In this document: positions 1 to 8,202 of the stretch, in pieces
How positions within the stretch are numbered: the first letter of the stretch is position 1
How the letters are laid out: the number at the start of each line of letters is the position of its first letter
Origin: a virus
Reading direction: 5' to 3' (one strand)
Length of the DNA: 55,058 nucleotides
IMG/VR virus record: IMGVR_UViG_3300032116_000257
Location: 1 to 55,058 of that record
Program-made: the position numbers and the translations under genes
The notes under the pieces: generated by a model
Database searches by the model: none
Seen by the model: only the letters and a program-made list of their open reading frames with translations
What the model was told of the DNA's origin: nothing

Positions 1-1000
1 TCGTAGTGCCAATCCCTACGTTGCCTGTGTTGGATACATGCAGTCGCGTTGTAGTATTAACAACATCAACAATTTGGAAACTTCCGTCGCTTGCGTTATA
101 ACGATTATACCATTTGAGAGCATTATCTTCAGCGTAAGCGAGCGTTGTATTTGTACCGGCAGCAGAATTAAGGTGCAATAAAGTTTGTGGGCTACTGGTC
201 CCCAGACCTAAGCGGCCACTGGAGTCCAGGCGCATGCGCTCGGCGCCACCTGCGCCAAACTGCATACTTTCAGAGCCAACTGCAGTGAGCACAAGCCTTC
301 CGGCCGCCGATCCATGTGACTGGCCAAATGCAAGAATGCTTGCACCACTGCCTGCATCATCACCACCAGCAACACGAATATATCCAGTAGCGGAAGTATT
401 AAAAACCTCGCCAGTTGAAACTTTGACATTCCCACTCGCATCAACAAACAACCGCCCAGTGCCACCTGTGCTAATGGCCACTTGATCTGCGCCGGGGGAG
501 TAGATGCCTGTGTTGGGGTCAGAAACAAAACTAATCGATGGATTTGCTGCAGTACCCGCCGCAAATACACCCGATGTAATGGTATGAGTACCACCACTGA
601 TATTAGTGAAGTTACCGCTAGTAAAGTTTGCAGTGGTACCAGTAACAGTAACACCTGAAATTTGAGTACTAAAAACACCGGATACAAAATTAGCGGTTGT
701 GCCAGATGTCGTTGTTCCTGTTAATGAGGTAAAACTACCGGTCGTATAAGTTGCTGTTGTTCCCTGAAGAGTAGTACCCGTTAACGAAACAAACGTTCCG
801 CTGGTAAACTGCGCGGTTGTTCCAGTAACGGTAACACCTGAAATTGTTTGGCCTCGTACGGTATTACCAGAGATAGTTCCGGTTACTGTTACGTTTCCTG
901 TAAAAGTAGGATTCTGAACTAACCCAGAAATTGTAACGCTCTTATCAACACCAGCATCGGTGAAAGTAATTGTATCAACTTTAATAGTGCCGTACGCCAT
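1..1000 (-). CDS. Tail-fibre-like beta-repeat protein (3' end outside window)
   Basis: The frame is open from an ATG at 1000 leftward to the window edge, so at least 333 residues are present and the C-terminus is missing. It starts MAYGTIKVDTITF, an N-terminus I associate with cyanophage fibre proteins. Then come short VTG/SGTTA repeats typical of a beta-helical shaft, and near the edge motifs of phage fibre heads (DPNTGIYSPGADQ, then GNVGIGTT). The function is probably host recognition at the virion surface. It is the last gene of a pair of fibre genes on this strand; the next fibre gene ends 36 nt upstream. The exact virion position is inferred only from family resemblance. Confidence 0.8.
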   Translation of the reverse strand, partial: MAYGTIKVDTITFTDAGVDKSVTISGLVQNPTFTGNVTVTGTISGNTVRGQTISGVTVTGTTAQFTSGTFVSLTGTTLQGTTATYTTGSFTSLTGTTTSGTTANFVSGVFSTQISGVTVTGTTANFTSGNFTNISGGTHTITSGVFAAGTAANPSISFVSDPNTGIYSPGADQVAISTGGTGRLFVDASGNVKVSTGEVFNTSATGYIRVAGGDDAGSGASILAFGQSHGSAAGRLVLTAVGSESMQFGAGGAERMRLDSSGRLGLGTSSPQTLLHLNSAAGTNTTLAYAEDNALKWYNRYNASDGSFQIVDVVNTTTRLHVSNTGNVGIGTT

Positions 1001-1036
1001 TTTGTTGTCTCTTTTTGTTTATTTTAGCCGAGAAAA

Positions 1037-2833
1037 TTACGGAAGAATAATTAGTGGGCCTTGGATTACAAACCCACTTGCGCTACCGGAAACAACGCCA
1101 GAACATACGATGGCTGGGGTTGCTCCAGAAGGTGTGGTTACTCTTAACGTCGATCCTGTAATTGACGTAAAAGTACCCGTTGTGCTGCTAACAGTTACTG
1201 CATTAACTGATGTGCCGGTAACCGTAGCGCTTGAAATACTGGTTGCAAAGTTAGCAGTGTTACCTGTAACAGTCGTACCAGAGAGATAAGTAAATATTCC
1301 ACTAGGTGAAACAACATTACTTCCACTGATTGTTCCCGAAGAAACAATGCCCCCTGTGGAAAAAATGCCTGTACCTAATACCGATAAGTTACCGGAAACA
1401 ACGGTGTTAACAAAAACAATGTTTGTAAAAACACCAGATACGGCCGAAATTAATCCGGCTTGCATAGTGTCGCCGGTAATAACAGCTCCACTTACAGTCT
1501 GGAATCTTCCTGACGTACTTAAAACAGTATTGCCAGTGATTGTGGCACCGGACACACTAGTGGTAAATGTACCGACTTGACCCGTTAAGTTTGTTGCAAG
1601 TACTGTGTTACCGGTAACGGTGGCACCTGAAACACTAGTAGTACCAATGACTGTAACGCCTGTGACATTTGTAAATTGACCTGCGTTACCAGTGACCGTT
1701 GCGCCAGAAACACTGGTAGTGCCAATGACGGTGGCGCCTGTGACCGTCGTAAATTGTCCGGCATTACCTGTTACTGTCGTACCCGACACTCTGCCAAAGT
1801 TACCGGTAACCGAAGTGACAGTCCCTGCGTTAACAACGGTACCTGTAACAGTTGCCCCTGATAAGTTTGTAAACGAACCAGAAACTCCCGTTATTGTTCC
1901 AAAGTTACCAGCATCTCCTGTAATTGTTTGACCGGAAATAACCTGGGTAAATACACCAGAAATTCCACTGACATTACCAAAAGCACCCGTATTGCCGGTT
2001 ACTGTTGCTCCCGAAACACGTGTAGTGAATGTTCCGGAAACACCAGTAGCGTTAGATACTAAAAGTGTATTGCCCGTAATTGTGGCACCTGATACCTGAT
2101 TAGTAAAAACCCCTGAAACACCAGAGACTGTTGAGAATTGTGCAGTAATTCCAGTGACTGTTGTTCCTGATAAGGTCCCAGTGACACGTACGCTGCTTGC
2201 AAATTGTGCAATACCCGTGACGGTTAGTCCACTTGCAACAGATAAGTTTCCGCTGACGTCAAGAATGGGTGTTCCTAAAACTTGGAACGTACCGGTGGTT
2301 GCGGCAACGGTTGTTCCTGTGAATGTAGTACCTGTTACGTTGGTAAACGTGCCGTTTGTAAAGAAAGCACTAACACCACTTGTTGTGGTACCAGTAAGAC
2401 TTGTAAAGTTTCCCGTTGAGAAAGACGCAGTAGCTCCTGTCGCCAAAGTTGTGAAGGTACCTGTTACTGCATTGACTTGAGTACCTTGAATAAAGGTGCC
2501 TGTTACGGTGTTGCCACTGATCGTACCGCTGACAGTGGCATTGTTTTGAACAACAATTCCACTAAACGTACTAAGGCCAGACGCAGTTACCGTATTAAAA
2601 CTGGAGTTGCCACTTACTGTTAAGTTGCCAGTGATAGTGACGTTACCGCTAATTAAAGCGCCACTGCCAGGGGCGTAATATAAATCGAGATAATCCCTGA
2701 ATTGAGAAAAGGTAATTTTTTTGTTGCGCAGTGACGGGTCCACCTCAAAAACGTGGACCAGGGTCATGACATCCTGATCTACAATTTCGTTCGCTGCAAT
2801 TGCAGGAAATTCGGTAATACGGCGGTTTGCCAC
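1037..2833 (-). CDS. Tail-fibre-like protein with SGATVTGN tandem repeats
   Basis: This 598-aa protein has a distinct N-terminal domain of about 60 residues (MANRRITEFPAI, then DPSLRNKKITFSQF), seen in cyanophage fibres where it probably docks to the virion. It is followed by about 500 residues of degenerate 20-30-residue repeats rich in SGATVTGN, VSGVF and GTFT. The longest near-exact repeat (VIGTTSVSGATVTGN) occurs twice in a row and is visible in DNA around 1620-1775. Low-complexity T/S/G/V repeats of this kind usually form trimeric beta-helices. It is probably a receptor-binding or spacer fibre. The repeats make the reverse strand look open in several frames; those are shadows. Confidence 0.82.
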   Translation of the reverse strand: MANRRITEFPAIAANEIVDQDVMTLVHVFEVDPSLRNKKITFSQFRDYLDLYYAPGSGALISGNVTITGNLTVSGNSSFNTVTASGLSTFSGIVVQNNATVSGTISGNTVTGTFIQGTQVNAVTGTFTTLATGATASFSTGNFTSLTGTTTSGVSAFFTNGTFTNVTGTTFTGTTVAATTGTFQVLGTPILDVSGNLSVASGLTVTGIAQFASSVRVTGTLSGTTVTGITAQFSTVSGVSGVFTNQVSGATITGNTLLVSNATGVSGTFTTRVSGATVTGNTGAFGNVSGISGVFTQVISGQTITGDAGNFGTITGVSGSFTNLSGATVTGTVVNAGTVTSVTGNFGRVSGTTVTGNAGQFTTVTGATVIGTTSVSGATVTGNAGQFTNVTGVTVIGTTSVSGATVTGNTVLATNLTGQVGTFTTSVSGATITGNTVLSTSGRFQTVSGAVITGDTMQAGLISAVSGVFTNIVFVNTVVSGNLSVLGTGIFSTGGIVSSGTISGSNVVSPSGIFTYLSGTTVTGNTANFATSISSATVTGTSVNAVTVSSTTGTFTSITGSTLRVTTPSGATPAIVCSGVVSGSASGFVIQGPLIILP

Positions 2834-2876
2834 CTATCTACTGCGCAATTCTTTCCTTTATTATAGTGCGGCTTAT

Positions 2877-3173
2877 TTAGCGTACCCTAATCTCAAGACG
2901 TGGCAATAAATTAGTACCCAAGTACCAAAGCCCTTGAATTCCTGTTACAATTCCACAAGAAAGCAATAGTACCAACAACAGTTCTGCCACGGTTAAATTA
3001 CGCCGCACATACACAACTTGCGGCGGCATTTCTACAGGTAGACGTTGAGGCACTGTTTGCTGGATGGCTAGCTCCAGGGCACGTGCTTTCATTTCAGCCA
3101 GCATCTCAGGAGTAATCTGCCCTTCCAGATTCTGTTGCATGGGAGGTTGGCTAGGTGGAATTTGCTCTTCCAT
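2877..3173 (-). CDS. Small single-TM membrane protein
   Basis: I do not recognise the family. The 98-aa product (ATG at 3173; a GTG two codons upstream is also possible) has a Pro/Gln-rich N-terminus, a short helix (EMLAEMKARALELAIQQ), then one hydrophobic segment near residues 65-88 (AELLLVLLLSCGIV) and a basic C-terminal tail. It sits between the fibre genes and a divergent plus-strand operon. Size and topology would fit a lysis accessory (holin or spanin-like) or a virion membrane-contact protein, but no motif decides. Confidence 0.65.
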   Translation of the reverse strand: MEEQIPPSQPPMQQNLEGQITPEMLAEMKARALELAIQQTVPQRLPVEMPPQVVYVRRNLTVAELLLVLLLSCGIVTGIQGLWYLGTNLLPRLEIRVR

Positions 3174-3224
3174 GATCACAAAGTTGTTTACAAAAGACTA
3201 GCATTTAATTGATCGGAGTGCAGC

Positions 3225-3635
3225 ATGCCGTACGGACTACGCAAAGGCTTGGAAGACATTGCCTACGAACTAAAAGGAATCAGGAATATCCTTGGTTCCA
3301 TGTGGCATAGTCGGTACTCAAACGCTGAAACCGATATTGCCAATCCCGAAATGTTTGCAGATGAATACATTTCGACAGAAGAATGCGGCAAGCGTCTAGG
3401 TGTCTCCGATCAAACCATCCGCAACTGGATTGCAATCGGTAGAAAAAACCCTGATAAAGGCTGGGTAGAAGGCATTCATTATGTCAACGTTTCTCCCGAC
3501 GTCCACAAAAAAGCAGTCTTGCGTATTCCATGGAATCGCCTCATTCAATCCTTTGCTAAAAACGAAAACATCAATCTTAAAAACCTGCGTGCGCAGTATC
3601 ACTTATACCATGCAACCAAAGAGGTTCTTGAGTGA
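3225..3635 (+). CDS. Helix-turn-helix DNA-binding protein
   Basis: The 136-aa protein has a clear MerR/excisionase-type helix-turn-helix at about residues 50-72 (STEECGKRLGVSDQTIRNW), followed by a basic stretch and a C-terminal helix. It probably binds DNA as a regulator of this plus-strand cassette. A ribosome-binding site GGAG lies 7 nt before the ATG, which supports this start. It is the first gene of a tight run (3225-5676) with overlapping ends, facing away from the minus-strand fibre genes across a 51-nt gap that must hold any promoter. The target site is unknown. Confidence 0.8.
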   Translation: MPYGLRKGLEDIAYELKGIRNILGSMWHSRYSNAETDIANPEMFADEYISTEECGKRLGVSDQTIRNWIAIGRKNPDKGWVEGIHYVNVSPDVHKKAVLRIPWNRLIQSFAKNENINLKNLRAQYHLYHATKEVLE

Positions 3636-4102
3636 TGGCACATCGTTTCAAGGGAATTGATATCGATGCCATTACTATCGATAACCATGAGGAGCTACTG
3701 CCCAAATCCCTGGCAGATCAAGTGGAAATGTTCTTGCCACCCTGGGGTTCCTTCGATGATGGTTGCTTGCGTCGCTACCTAGAAAACTTAAAAAACTATG
3801 AAGAAGAGGATGCCAACTCTGGTATGACCTTGGCCAATCGATTACGACTGGCATTCAAAGATCTGAACCCAGATACAATCTGCGGTAAATTTCCACAAGC
3901 GGAGTTGCCTCTTAAACGTCGGTTGCGATGTGTTGCCGAGTATTTGATCAGGTCCGGAGAATTTGATAAGGTGCGAGATGAGCAAGGAAAACTCTGCAAA
4001 AAACGCGGCGTGCTTGGCAAGTTGGTTGTCTTGTACCAGCCAACTCCAAAGCTGTTAGAATCTCTGCATCGTCAAGGGTTGTTAAAAAGTGGATCGCCGT
4101 GA
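3635..4102 (+). CDS. Unknown protein of the dcd cassette
   Basis: I do not recognise this 155-aa soluble protein. The ATG overlaps the TGA of the HTH gene (TGATG), so translation is probably coupled. The C-terminal half is basic (LKRRLRCVAEYLIR, then KKRGVLGKLVVLYQPTPKLL) and could be a winged-helix fold, which would suit a DNA-binding role beside the HTH gene. That is a guess from composition. Charged, no signal peptide, no membrane segment. Confidence 0.7.
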   Translation: MAHRFKGIDIDAITIDNHEELLPKSLADQVEMFLPPWGSFDDGCLRRYLENLKNYEEEDANSGMTLANRLRLAFKDLNPDTICGKFPQAELPLKRRLRCVAEYLIRSGEFDKVRDEQGKLCKKRGVLGKLVVLYQPTPKLLESLHRQGLLKSGSP

Positions 4103-4478
4103 GAAATTAATTGCGTCAGTCATTGGTCCTGAGCTAGACGAGACCAAGGCAAAAATGCTTGATACCACTGTCAAGCTCATCCTTGGGGACATGGGCGCAC
4201 AGTACGTTAAGTTTTGGGACGCAGAAGGTCCTGGCGTCTTGGTATTCCAGCCTGACAATAAAGAACGTTCTATATTCTTTTGGACGTTAAAAGAAATTCA
4301 CGCAGCAGAAGAAGATTGCGAACATAACAATAACGGTGATCTTGCCGAAACCTTACGACGCATCCTTGGGGCAGCACAAAAGATTGATCCAATGGAGAAG
4401 GCAGGGTATATCATCAATGATGACAAGGGTCTTCGCTATTTGGAAATAGCGTATAACGACATCGTTAACAATGACTGA
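4089..4478 (+). CDS. Unknown protein of the dcd cassette
   Basis: This 129-aa acidic-to-neutral protein starts at a GTG that overlaps the previous gene by 14 nt. An alternation of strands and helices is visible (YVKFWDAEGPGVLVFQP), but no family motif. It overlaps the next gene by 8 nt, so the four upstream genes of the cassette form one translationally coupled run. Function unknown. Confidence 0.7.
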   Translation: MDRREKLIASVIGPELDETKAKMLDTTVKLILGDMGAQYVKFWDAEGPGVLVFQPDNKERSIFFWTLKEIHAAEEDCEHNNNGDLAETLRRILGAAQKIDPMEKAGYIINDDKGLRYLEIAYNDIVNND

Positions 4479-5070
4479 GAAAGGTATTCGCGGCGTATCT
4501 GCCAGGGTTGAAGGTGCAGAACTTATCACCAACGCAGACTTGGTGCATGCTGCCAACGAACTTTTAGGCGGCATTGACTTGGATGTGGCTAGCTCCAAAG
4601 TTGCCAATGAGTACGTACAAGCGACTGAGTACTACACGCCTGTGGATGATGGGTTAAATAATCAACAATGGTACGGAAGCTGCTATTTGTTTCCACCAGC
4701 GGGATCATACTTCTGGGACCAAAAGAACCAACGGTGGAAGATGACACGCGCTTCGTCGCTGACGTTGACTTCTTCGCATGCCGTATGGTTCCGTCGAATG
4801 TACCATGCATGGCTGGCGGACGAGATTGAGCAAGGGCTTTACTTCAGTAACTGCCCTGACATGATTCGATACGAGCCAAAGATCTTTAAATTTCCTATGT
4901 GCGTTCTACGTACCGTCCCTTACCTGCTCCGTAATCTTGATGGGAATGTAGAGAAAAAACAAACGTGCACGTCTTTCTTGGTCTATCTGCCTCCCAAAGA
5001 TCGCTCAGGAGATGCAGTAGAACACTTCTGTAAAATCTACGGCGAACGTGGCCATCTCCTTGTAGACTGA
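4471..5070 (+). CDS. Dam-like (phage N6-adenine methyltransferase family) protein with altered motif IV
   Basis: The 199-aa protein follows the plan of phage Dam-type methyltransferases (PF05869-like). It has an N-terminal segment (DLVHAANELLGGIDLDVASS, then a YYTPVDDGL loop), a segment where the catalytic NPPY/DPPY normally stands, and a C-terminal region (YEPKIFKFP, then SFLVYLPPKD) usual in this family. The expected N-P-P-Y is here F-P-P-A (LFPPAG), so the aromatic and the Asn/Asp that hold the target adenine are both missing. It may be an inactive relative, a DNA-binding protein, or an enzyme with changed chemistry. It lies between an unknown gene and dcd, in line with a DNA-modification or nucleotide role. 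Confidence 0.6.
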   Translation: MTEKGIRGVSARVEGAELITNADLVHAANELLGGIDLDVASSKVANEYVQATEYYTPVDDGLNNQQWYGSCYLFPPAGSYFWDQKNQRWKMTRASSLTLTSSHAVWFRRMYHAWLADEIEQGLYFSNCPDMIRYEPKIFKFPMCVLRTVPYLLRNLDGNVEKKQTCTSFLVYLPPKDRSGDAVEHFCKIYGERGHLLVD

Positions 5071-5088
5071 ACAAGCTATTGAGGTCTT

Positions 5089-5676
5089 ATGAGCGTCCTG
5101 GCCGATTGGGAAATCAAAGAGCGTGCCGAGAAAGAACAAATGATCGAACCCTTTGTTGATCGTCTGATCAGCAAAGAAGATGGTCGGCGTTTGTTAAGTT
5201 ATGGACTTAGCTCTTACGGATATGACATTCGTTTGTCCCCTAGCCAGTGCCTAATCTTTGGTAAGATTCAAACCGGTGATTGCGATCCAAAGGCCTTTGA
5301 CGAAAGTATTTTAAAGCCTGCGGAACTTCTGGAAGATGAACGCGGCAAATACTTTCTTCTTCCTCCGTATGGGTATTGTTTAGGCGTTGCACAAGAACGT
5401 TTGAAGTTGCCTCGTGATGTCACTGTTGTTGCAGTTGGTAAATCGACGTACGCACGCTCAGGAATTCTAGTTAACATCACGCCCGCTGAAAGTGGGTGGG
5501 AAGGTTACCTGACGCTTGAAATCAGTAATTGCACTGGTTTATTCAATCGTGTCTATGCAAACGAAGGTATCACTCAACTGCTTTTCTACCGTGGCAATCC
5601 TTGTGAAGTCAGCTACCAAGATCGGAAAGGTAAGTATCAAGACCAACCAAATACTGTAGTTTTTCCACAGGTTTAA
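5089..5676 (+). CDS. dcd: dCTP deaminase
   Basis: The enzyme converts dCTP to dUTP, feeding dUMP and then dTMP synthesis. The 195-aa length is usual. The signature GKSTYARSGI and the following SGWEGYLTLEISN carry the conserved serine/arginine and the catalytic glutamate of the TLE(I/F)SN strand. The first position is Lys rather than Arg, a variant I know from cyanobacterial and phage members. It is the last gene of the plus-strand cassette starting at 3225. Its last codons contain one of four TTTTCCACAGG copies in the window. It pairs functionally with ThyX at 51233. Confidence 0.95.
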   Translation: MSVLADWEIKERAEKEQMIEPFVDRLISKEDGRRLLSYGLSSYGYDIRLSPSQCLIFGKIQTGDCDPKAFDESILKPAELLEDERGKYFLLPPYGYCLGVAQERLKLPRDVTVVAVGKSTYARSGILVNITPAESGWEGYLTLEISNCTGLFNRVYANEGITQLLFYRGNPCEVSYQDRKGKYQDQPNTVVFPQV

Positions 5677-5996
5677 CTACGTCCAAACGATTGTTTGGGT
5701 TTGTCTGCATACGCGGTAGATCCTGCACGCCCACCACTGTCACCAGCCGTGGCACTGGTGGGTTCGTTAATCAGTTGGTTCTTTTGATATTTGCCAGCAG
5801 CACGTGCACTCTTCATGAAGCGGTCAACGCGTGCCACTGCTCCTTTTGACGCGGAACCAACGACACCTCGTTCTTGCGGTCGCACGTACCGCAAATCCAC
5901 GTTGTAAGCTCTTCCAGGGTTCAGATCCGTTGGTACCCCAGCAGAAGTGCCGGAGTCCTTGGCTGCGTCGTAAGTCTCTGATCTAAACTTGCTCAT
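5673..5996 (-). CDS. Unknown small soluble protein
   Basis: I do not recognise it. The 107-aa product is basic, rich in Ser/Ala/Gly/Arg and probably disordered (RVDRFMKSARAAGKYQ in the middle). It converges on dcd with a 4-nt overlap of coding ends, and faces away from the gene at 6034 across 37 nt. Composition is like small virion-associated proteins on the same strand. Confidence 0.55.
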   Translation of the reverse strand: MSKFRSETYDAAKDSGTSAGVPTDLNPGRAYNVDLRYVRPQERGVVGSASKGAVARVDRFMKSARAAGKYQKNQLINEPTSATAGDSGGRAGSTAYADKPKQSFGRS

Positions 5997-6033
5997 ACTA
6001 TCATTATAGAAAGGATATATCGCTAAGAAAACA

Positions 6034-6399
6034 ATGCGGCCCTCAATGTTTTTGCAAGAGTTTGCAGCAAATAATGATCAAGTAAAGTGCCGTTGTATTG
6101 GCTTCGAGGATTTTGGTGCACCCCTTGATACCGTAGCCAACGACGTACCTCTTCAAGATATGTATAACACGGGTTTAGTCGCTCCCATGGATGGTATGCA
6201 ACGTAACCCATTGAATATTGAAGGCCAAGGTTTGTACGGTCAGCGTCCAGGCTTAACGGGTTACATTCCTTCCATGGAAGAAGGCATGAAATTATATGGT
6301 GCCACTCCTAAGCCCCCTAGTATTCAAGGTGATATTGAGGGTGAGCCAGATGAGACAGAACTTCTGCTTTCCGCCAAACGCAAAGGCTTGCTGCGTTAA
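6034..6399 (+). CDS. Unknown protein
   Basis: The 121-aa protein has no motif I recognise. It is rich in Gly/Pro/Met in the middle (GQGLYGQRPGLTGYIPS) and acidic near the end. A second ATG four codons in could also be the start. It precedes the DUF3310 gene by 33 nt on the same strand and may be co-transcribed. Confidence 0.6.
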   Translation: MRPSMFLQEFAANNDQVKCRCIGFEDFGAPLDTVANDVPLQDMYNTGLVAPMDGMQRNPLNIEGQGLYGQRPGLTGYIPSMEEGMKLYGATPKPPSIQGDIEGEPDETELLLSAKRKGLLR

Positions 6400-6432
6400 A
6401 TTTGCTAGGCTGTCTCAGTCGGCATTTTTACA

Positions 6433-6759
6433 ATGGACATGTTCCCTCCTGTTGACGTAACCAATGGGTGCGTAGATGGCGTTTGTCCAGTACCCTGGGT
6501 TACTATTAAACCACTTGAAACAACGCCCACAATCAAAGAGGATGTCGTAAATCATCCTTCCCATTACACCGATGGGGGCATCGAATGCATCGAAGCCATT
6601 GAGGCGGCTTTAACCAACGAAGAATTCCGTGGTTACTGCAAGGGAAATAACATAAAGTATATTTGGCGTGAGCGCCACAAAGGCGAGACAGAATCACTGA
6701 AGAAAGCACAGTGGTACCTAGATCGTCTTATTCAATTGGACGAAAGTCAAAAGGGATGA
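6433..6759 (+). CDS. DUF3310 protein (phage T7 gp1.7-related domain)
   Basis: The C-terminal two thirds carry the DUF3310 signature: VNHPSHYTDGGIECIEAIEAA, then YCKGNNIKYIWR and KKAQWYLDRLI. In T7 the related gp1.7 is a nucleotide kinase; whether short DUF3310 proteins like this 108-aa one are enzymes is not settled. With dcd just upstream and ThyX in the right arm, a role in nucleotide metabolism is plausible. The first 35 residues are a low-complexity leader. The gene overlaps the convergent gene at 6747 by 13 nt. Confidence 0.88.
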   Translation: MDMFPPVDVTNGCVDGVCPVPWVTIKPLETTPTIKEDVVNHPSHYTDGGIECIEAIEAALTNEEFRGYCKGNNIKYIWRERHKGETESLKKAQWYLDRLIQLDESQKG

Positions 6760-7043
6760 GCGTAGTGTAAATCGTCGTCATCGTCCGACTCGTCCTGCAT
6801 ACAAGCCAGGGCGAGTTCACTAAGTTCCAACTCACTAGGCAGATCCCACTCGATATCAATCCCTTCAGAACACATGATTTCTTTAACGGCTGCCCATTCC
6901 ATCATCCGTTGGAAATACAGGTTTAACAGTGCCGCCTGCAGTTCTTCCCAACACATCTCCTCTGTTTGCAGCTCAGCTTTACGCATGGCAAACTGAAGTT
7001 CTAAAGGTAATTCAAACTCTTTACGTGTGGATTCGTTCTCCAT
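6747..7043 (-). CDS. Unknown acidic protein
   Basis: The 98-aa product is strongly acidic with a run of Asp near the C-terminus (DESDDDDDLHYAHPF) and amphipathic helices before it. Phage acidic proteins of this size often mimic DNA or inhibit host proteins, but nothing here proves that. It ends inside the 3' end of the DUF3310 gene and is convergent with it. Confidence 0.6.
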   Translation of the reverse strand: MENESTRKEFELPLELQFAMRKAELQTEEMCWEELQAALLNLYFQRMMEWAAVKEIMCSEGIDIEWDLPSELELSELALACMQDESDDDDDLHYAHPF

Positions 7044-7076
7044 GGAAAGCCTGAGTACTGCATTTATTCTAGGACG

Positions 7077-7706
7077 CTAGTCACTTGAAAAGGCAGAGGC
7101 GTCGTCAAGCTTGAAACGGTTAGCAAATTCTGCAAGCGCATAGGGATTGATTGTCGCTTCCAAGGTTCGGATTGCTTCCGTCTCATGGGGCTTTGCACCA
7201 TAGCTTCTGAACGCACGCAGCAGTACGTCTGTGGCAACCCAAGGTTTGGCTTCAACCTCGGCAAGGAATAGGTTGATCTCTTCTCTGCGTCGTTCCAGGA
7301 GGCCACCGATGACTTGGTGATCTGCATCAAAGACCCACCGTGCAATTTCTTCTGTTACGCCAACGTAGTCATCGACTTCAAGACAGTCAATAATGGAGCT
7401 GTACAGAAAACTTTCCCAACCAACCGAATGACAGAACGAAAGTAATGCTTGGTGCATGCACTCGTCCAAGCCTAGGTTCAACTTCAGAAGTTCGGTGTTT
7501 AGAACGGTGAGTTCATCGACAAGATACTCCAGGGCTTTGCGTTGTGTGCAGCACTGGGTTTTCTTTACAACACTGCCGTCAGGATAATACTGTGTACCAA
7601 ATCCAATCGTGTATGGCTCTGCGCCTGTTTGAGGATCTGGATAAGCAAGTTCATTGAAACCTTCGTAACGACAAATTAAATCAATCGCTTGCTTGTAATT
7701 ATCCAT
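7077..7706 (-). CDS. GH24 lysozyme (endolysin)
   Basis: Muramidase that cuts peptidoglycan at lysis. With the start at ATG 7706 the protein has 209 residues. The catalytic triad of T4-type lysozymes is visible as Glu15 (RYEGFNELAY), Asp24 (YPDPQTG) and Thr33 (PYTIGFG); the substrate-groove motif GGLLERRREE is near residue 140. The upstream in-frame extension to 7835 is rejected because it runs antiparallel-free through the separate 40-aa gene at 7744-7866. No signal peptide is seen, so release would need a holin. A perfect 8-bp hairpin (7708-7727) ends one base before the ATG. The last 50 residues are beyond the usual GH24 fold. Confidence 0.92.
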   Translation of the reverse strand: MDNYKQAIDLICRYEGFNELAYPDPQTGAEPYTIGFGTQYYPDGSVVKKTQCCTQRKALEYLVDELTVLNTELLKLNLGLDECMHQALLSFCHSVGWESFLYSSIIDCLEVDDYVGVTEEIARWVFDADHQVIGGLLERRREEINLFLAEVEAKPWVATDVLLRAFRSYGAKPHETEAIRTLEATINPYALAEFANRFKLDDASAFSSD

Positions 7707-7707
7707 A

Positions 7708-7727
7708 GGGGTAACAAGTGTTACCCC
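7708..7727 (-). promoter_or_regulatory. Perfect hairpin abutting the lysozyme start codon
   Basis: Arms GGGGTAAC and GTTACCCC form an 8-bp stem with a 4-nt loop. On the minus-strand mRNA it ends one base before the lysozyme ATG, where a ribosome would normally land. It may repress early lysozyme translation or mark the end of the upstream transcript. There is no U-tract, so it is not a standard terminator. Confidence 0.5.
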
Positions 7728-7743
7728 CAAGTATACATAATTT

Positions 7744-7866
7744 TTACTTGCCTTGGCCGCGAGACAATTTACGTCCGTGGCTAGGACGTGAATGTTTGCC
7801 GTCGCCTTGACAAGTCTTCTTAGGCTTGGACTCAATCAGGATTGCGGTGGACTTGGGCTTTGCCAT
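7744..7866 (-). CDS. Small basic protein (40 aa)
   Basis: The frame reads from ATG at 7866 to TAA at 7744 and encodes a Lys/Gly/Arg-rich peptide starting MAKPKSTAILIESKPKKT and ending GRKLSRGQGK. I recall very similar 40-aa basic proteins in cyanophage structural regions, so this is probably a real gene although short. It may bind nucleic acid or be a virion component. It ends 16 nt before the hairpin that precedes the lysozyme. Confidence 0.72.
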   Translation of the reverse strand: MAKPKSTAILIESKPKKTCQGDGKHSRPSHGRKLSRGQGK

Positions 7867-7903
7867 AGCGGTAAAAACTCAACGCGTTTATCTTAGCCGA
7901 TCT

Positions 7904-8200
7904 TTACCATTTCGTTTTATGCGACCAGTACCTTGCTGACATCTTGTCAGGGTTGGAATCCTGGGCATTATGTCTGGCGTAATAAGATTTCTTACGTGCT
8001 TTATCCTTTGCTGTTGTTGGGTTTTTACCAGCGCCTTCTACGCCTTGTTGACCAAACCTAATGATTTTTTCCTCGCCTCCTTCACATGCTTTGACAACGT
8101 GTGACTTAGTTGCATGACCAGGAGTTTTTCTTGGCTTGTTGCATTCCATGGAATCCTTGTGGATCTTGGCGGCACTAGCTGCTTTTTTGTGCTTACTCAT
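7904..8200 (-). CDS. Conserved cyanophage small basic protein
   Basis: The 98-aa protein contains a conserved block (KSHVVKACEGGEEKIIRFG, then KNPTTAKDKARKKSYYARH and MSARYWSHK) that I recognise from small cyanophage structural-region proteins of unknown function. It is strongly basic. The first 16 residues are a Lys/Ala-rich extension; an internal Met at residue 17 is an alternative start. It ends 38 nt before the 40-aa gene and probably shares its transcript. Confidence 0.75.
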   Translation of the reverse strand: MSKHKKAASAAKIHKDSMECNKPRKTPGHATKSHVVKACEGGEEKIIRFGQQGVEGAGKNPTTAKDKARKKSYYARHNAQDSNPDKMSARYWSHKTKW

Positions 8201-8202
8201 GA

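Noticed and set aside
1-2833. Plus-strand frames across the fibre repeats (for example 960-1289, 2154-2480)
   Set aside because: They are reverse reads of the repetitive VTG/SGT codons and consist of Val/Pro/Thr strings.
7707-7835. N-terminal extension of the lysozyme to 7835
   Set aside because: It passes through the separate 40-aa gene and the leader hairpin, and the GH24 domain starts at the ATG at 7706.
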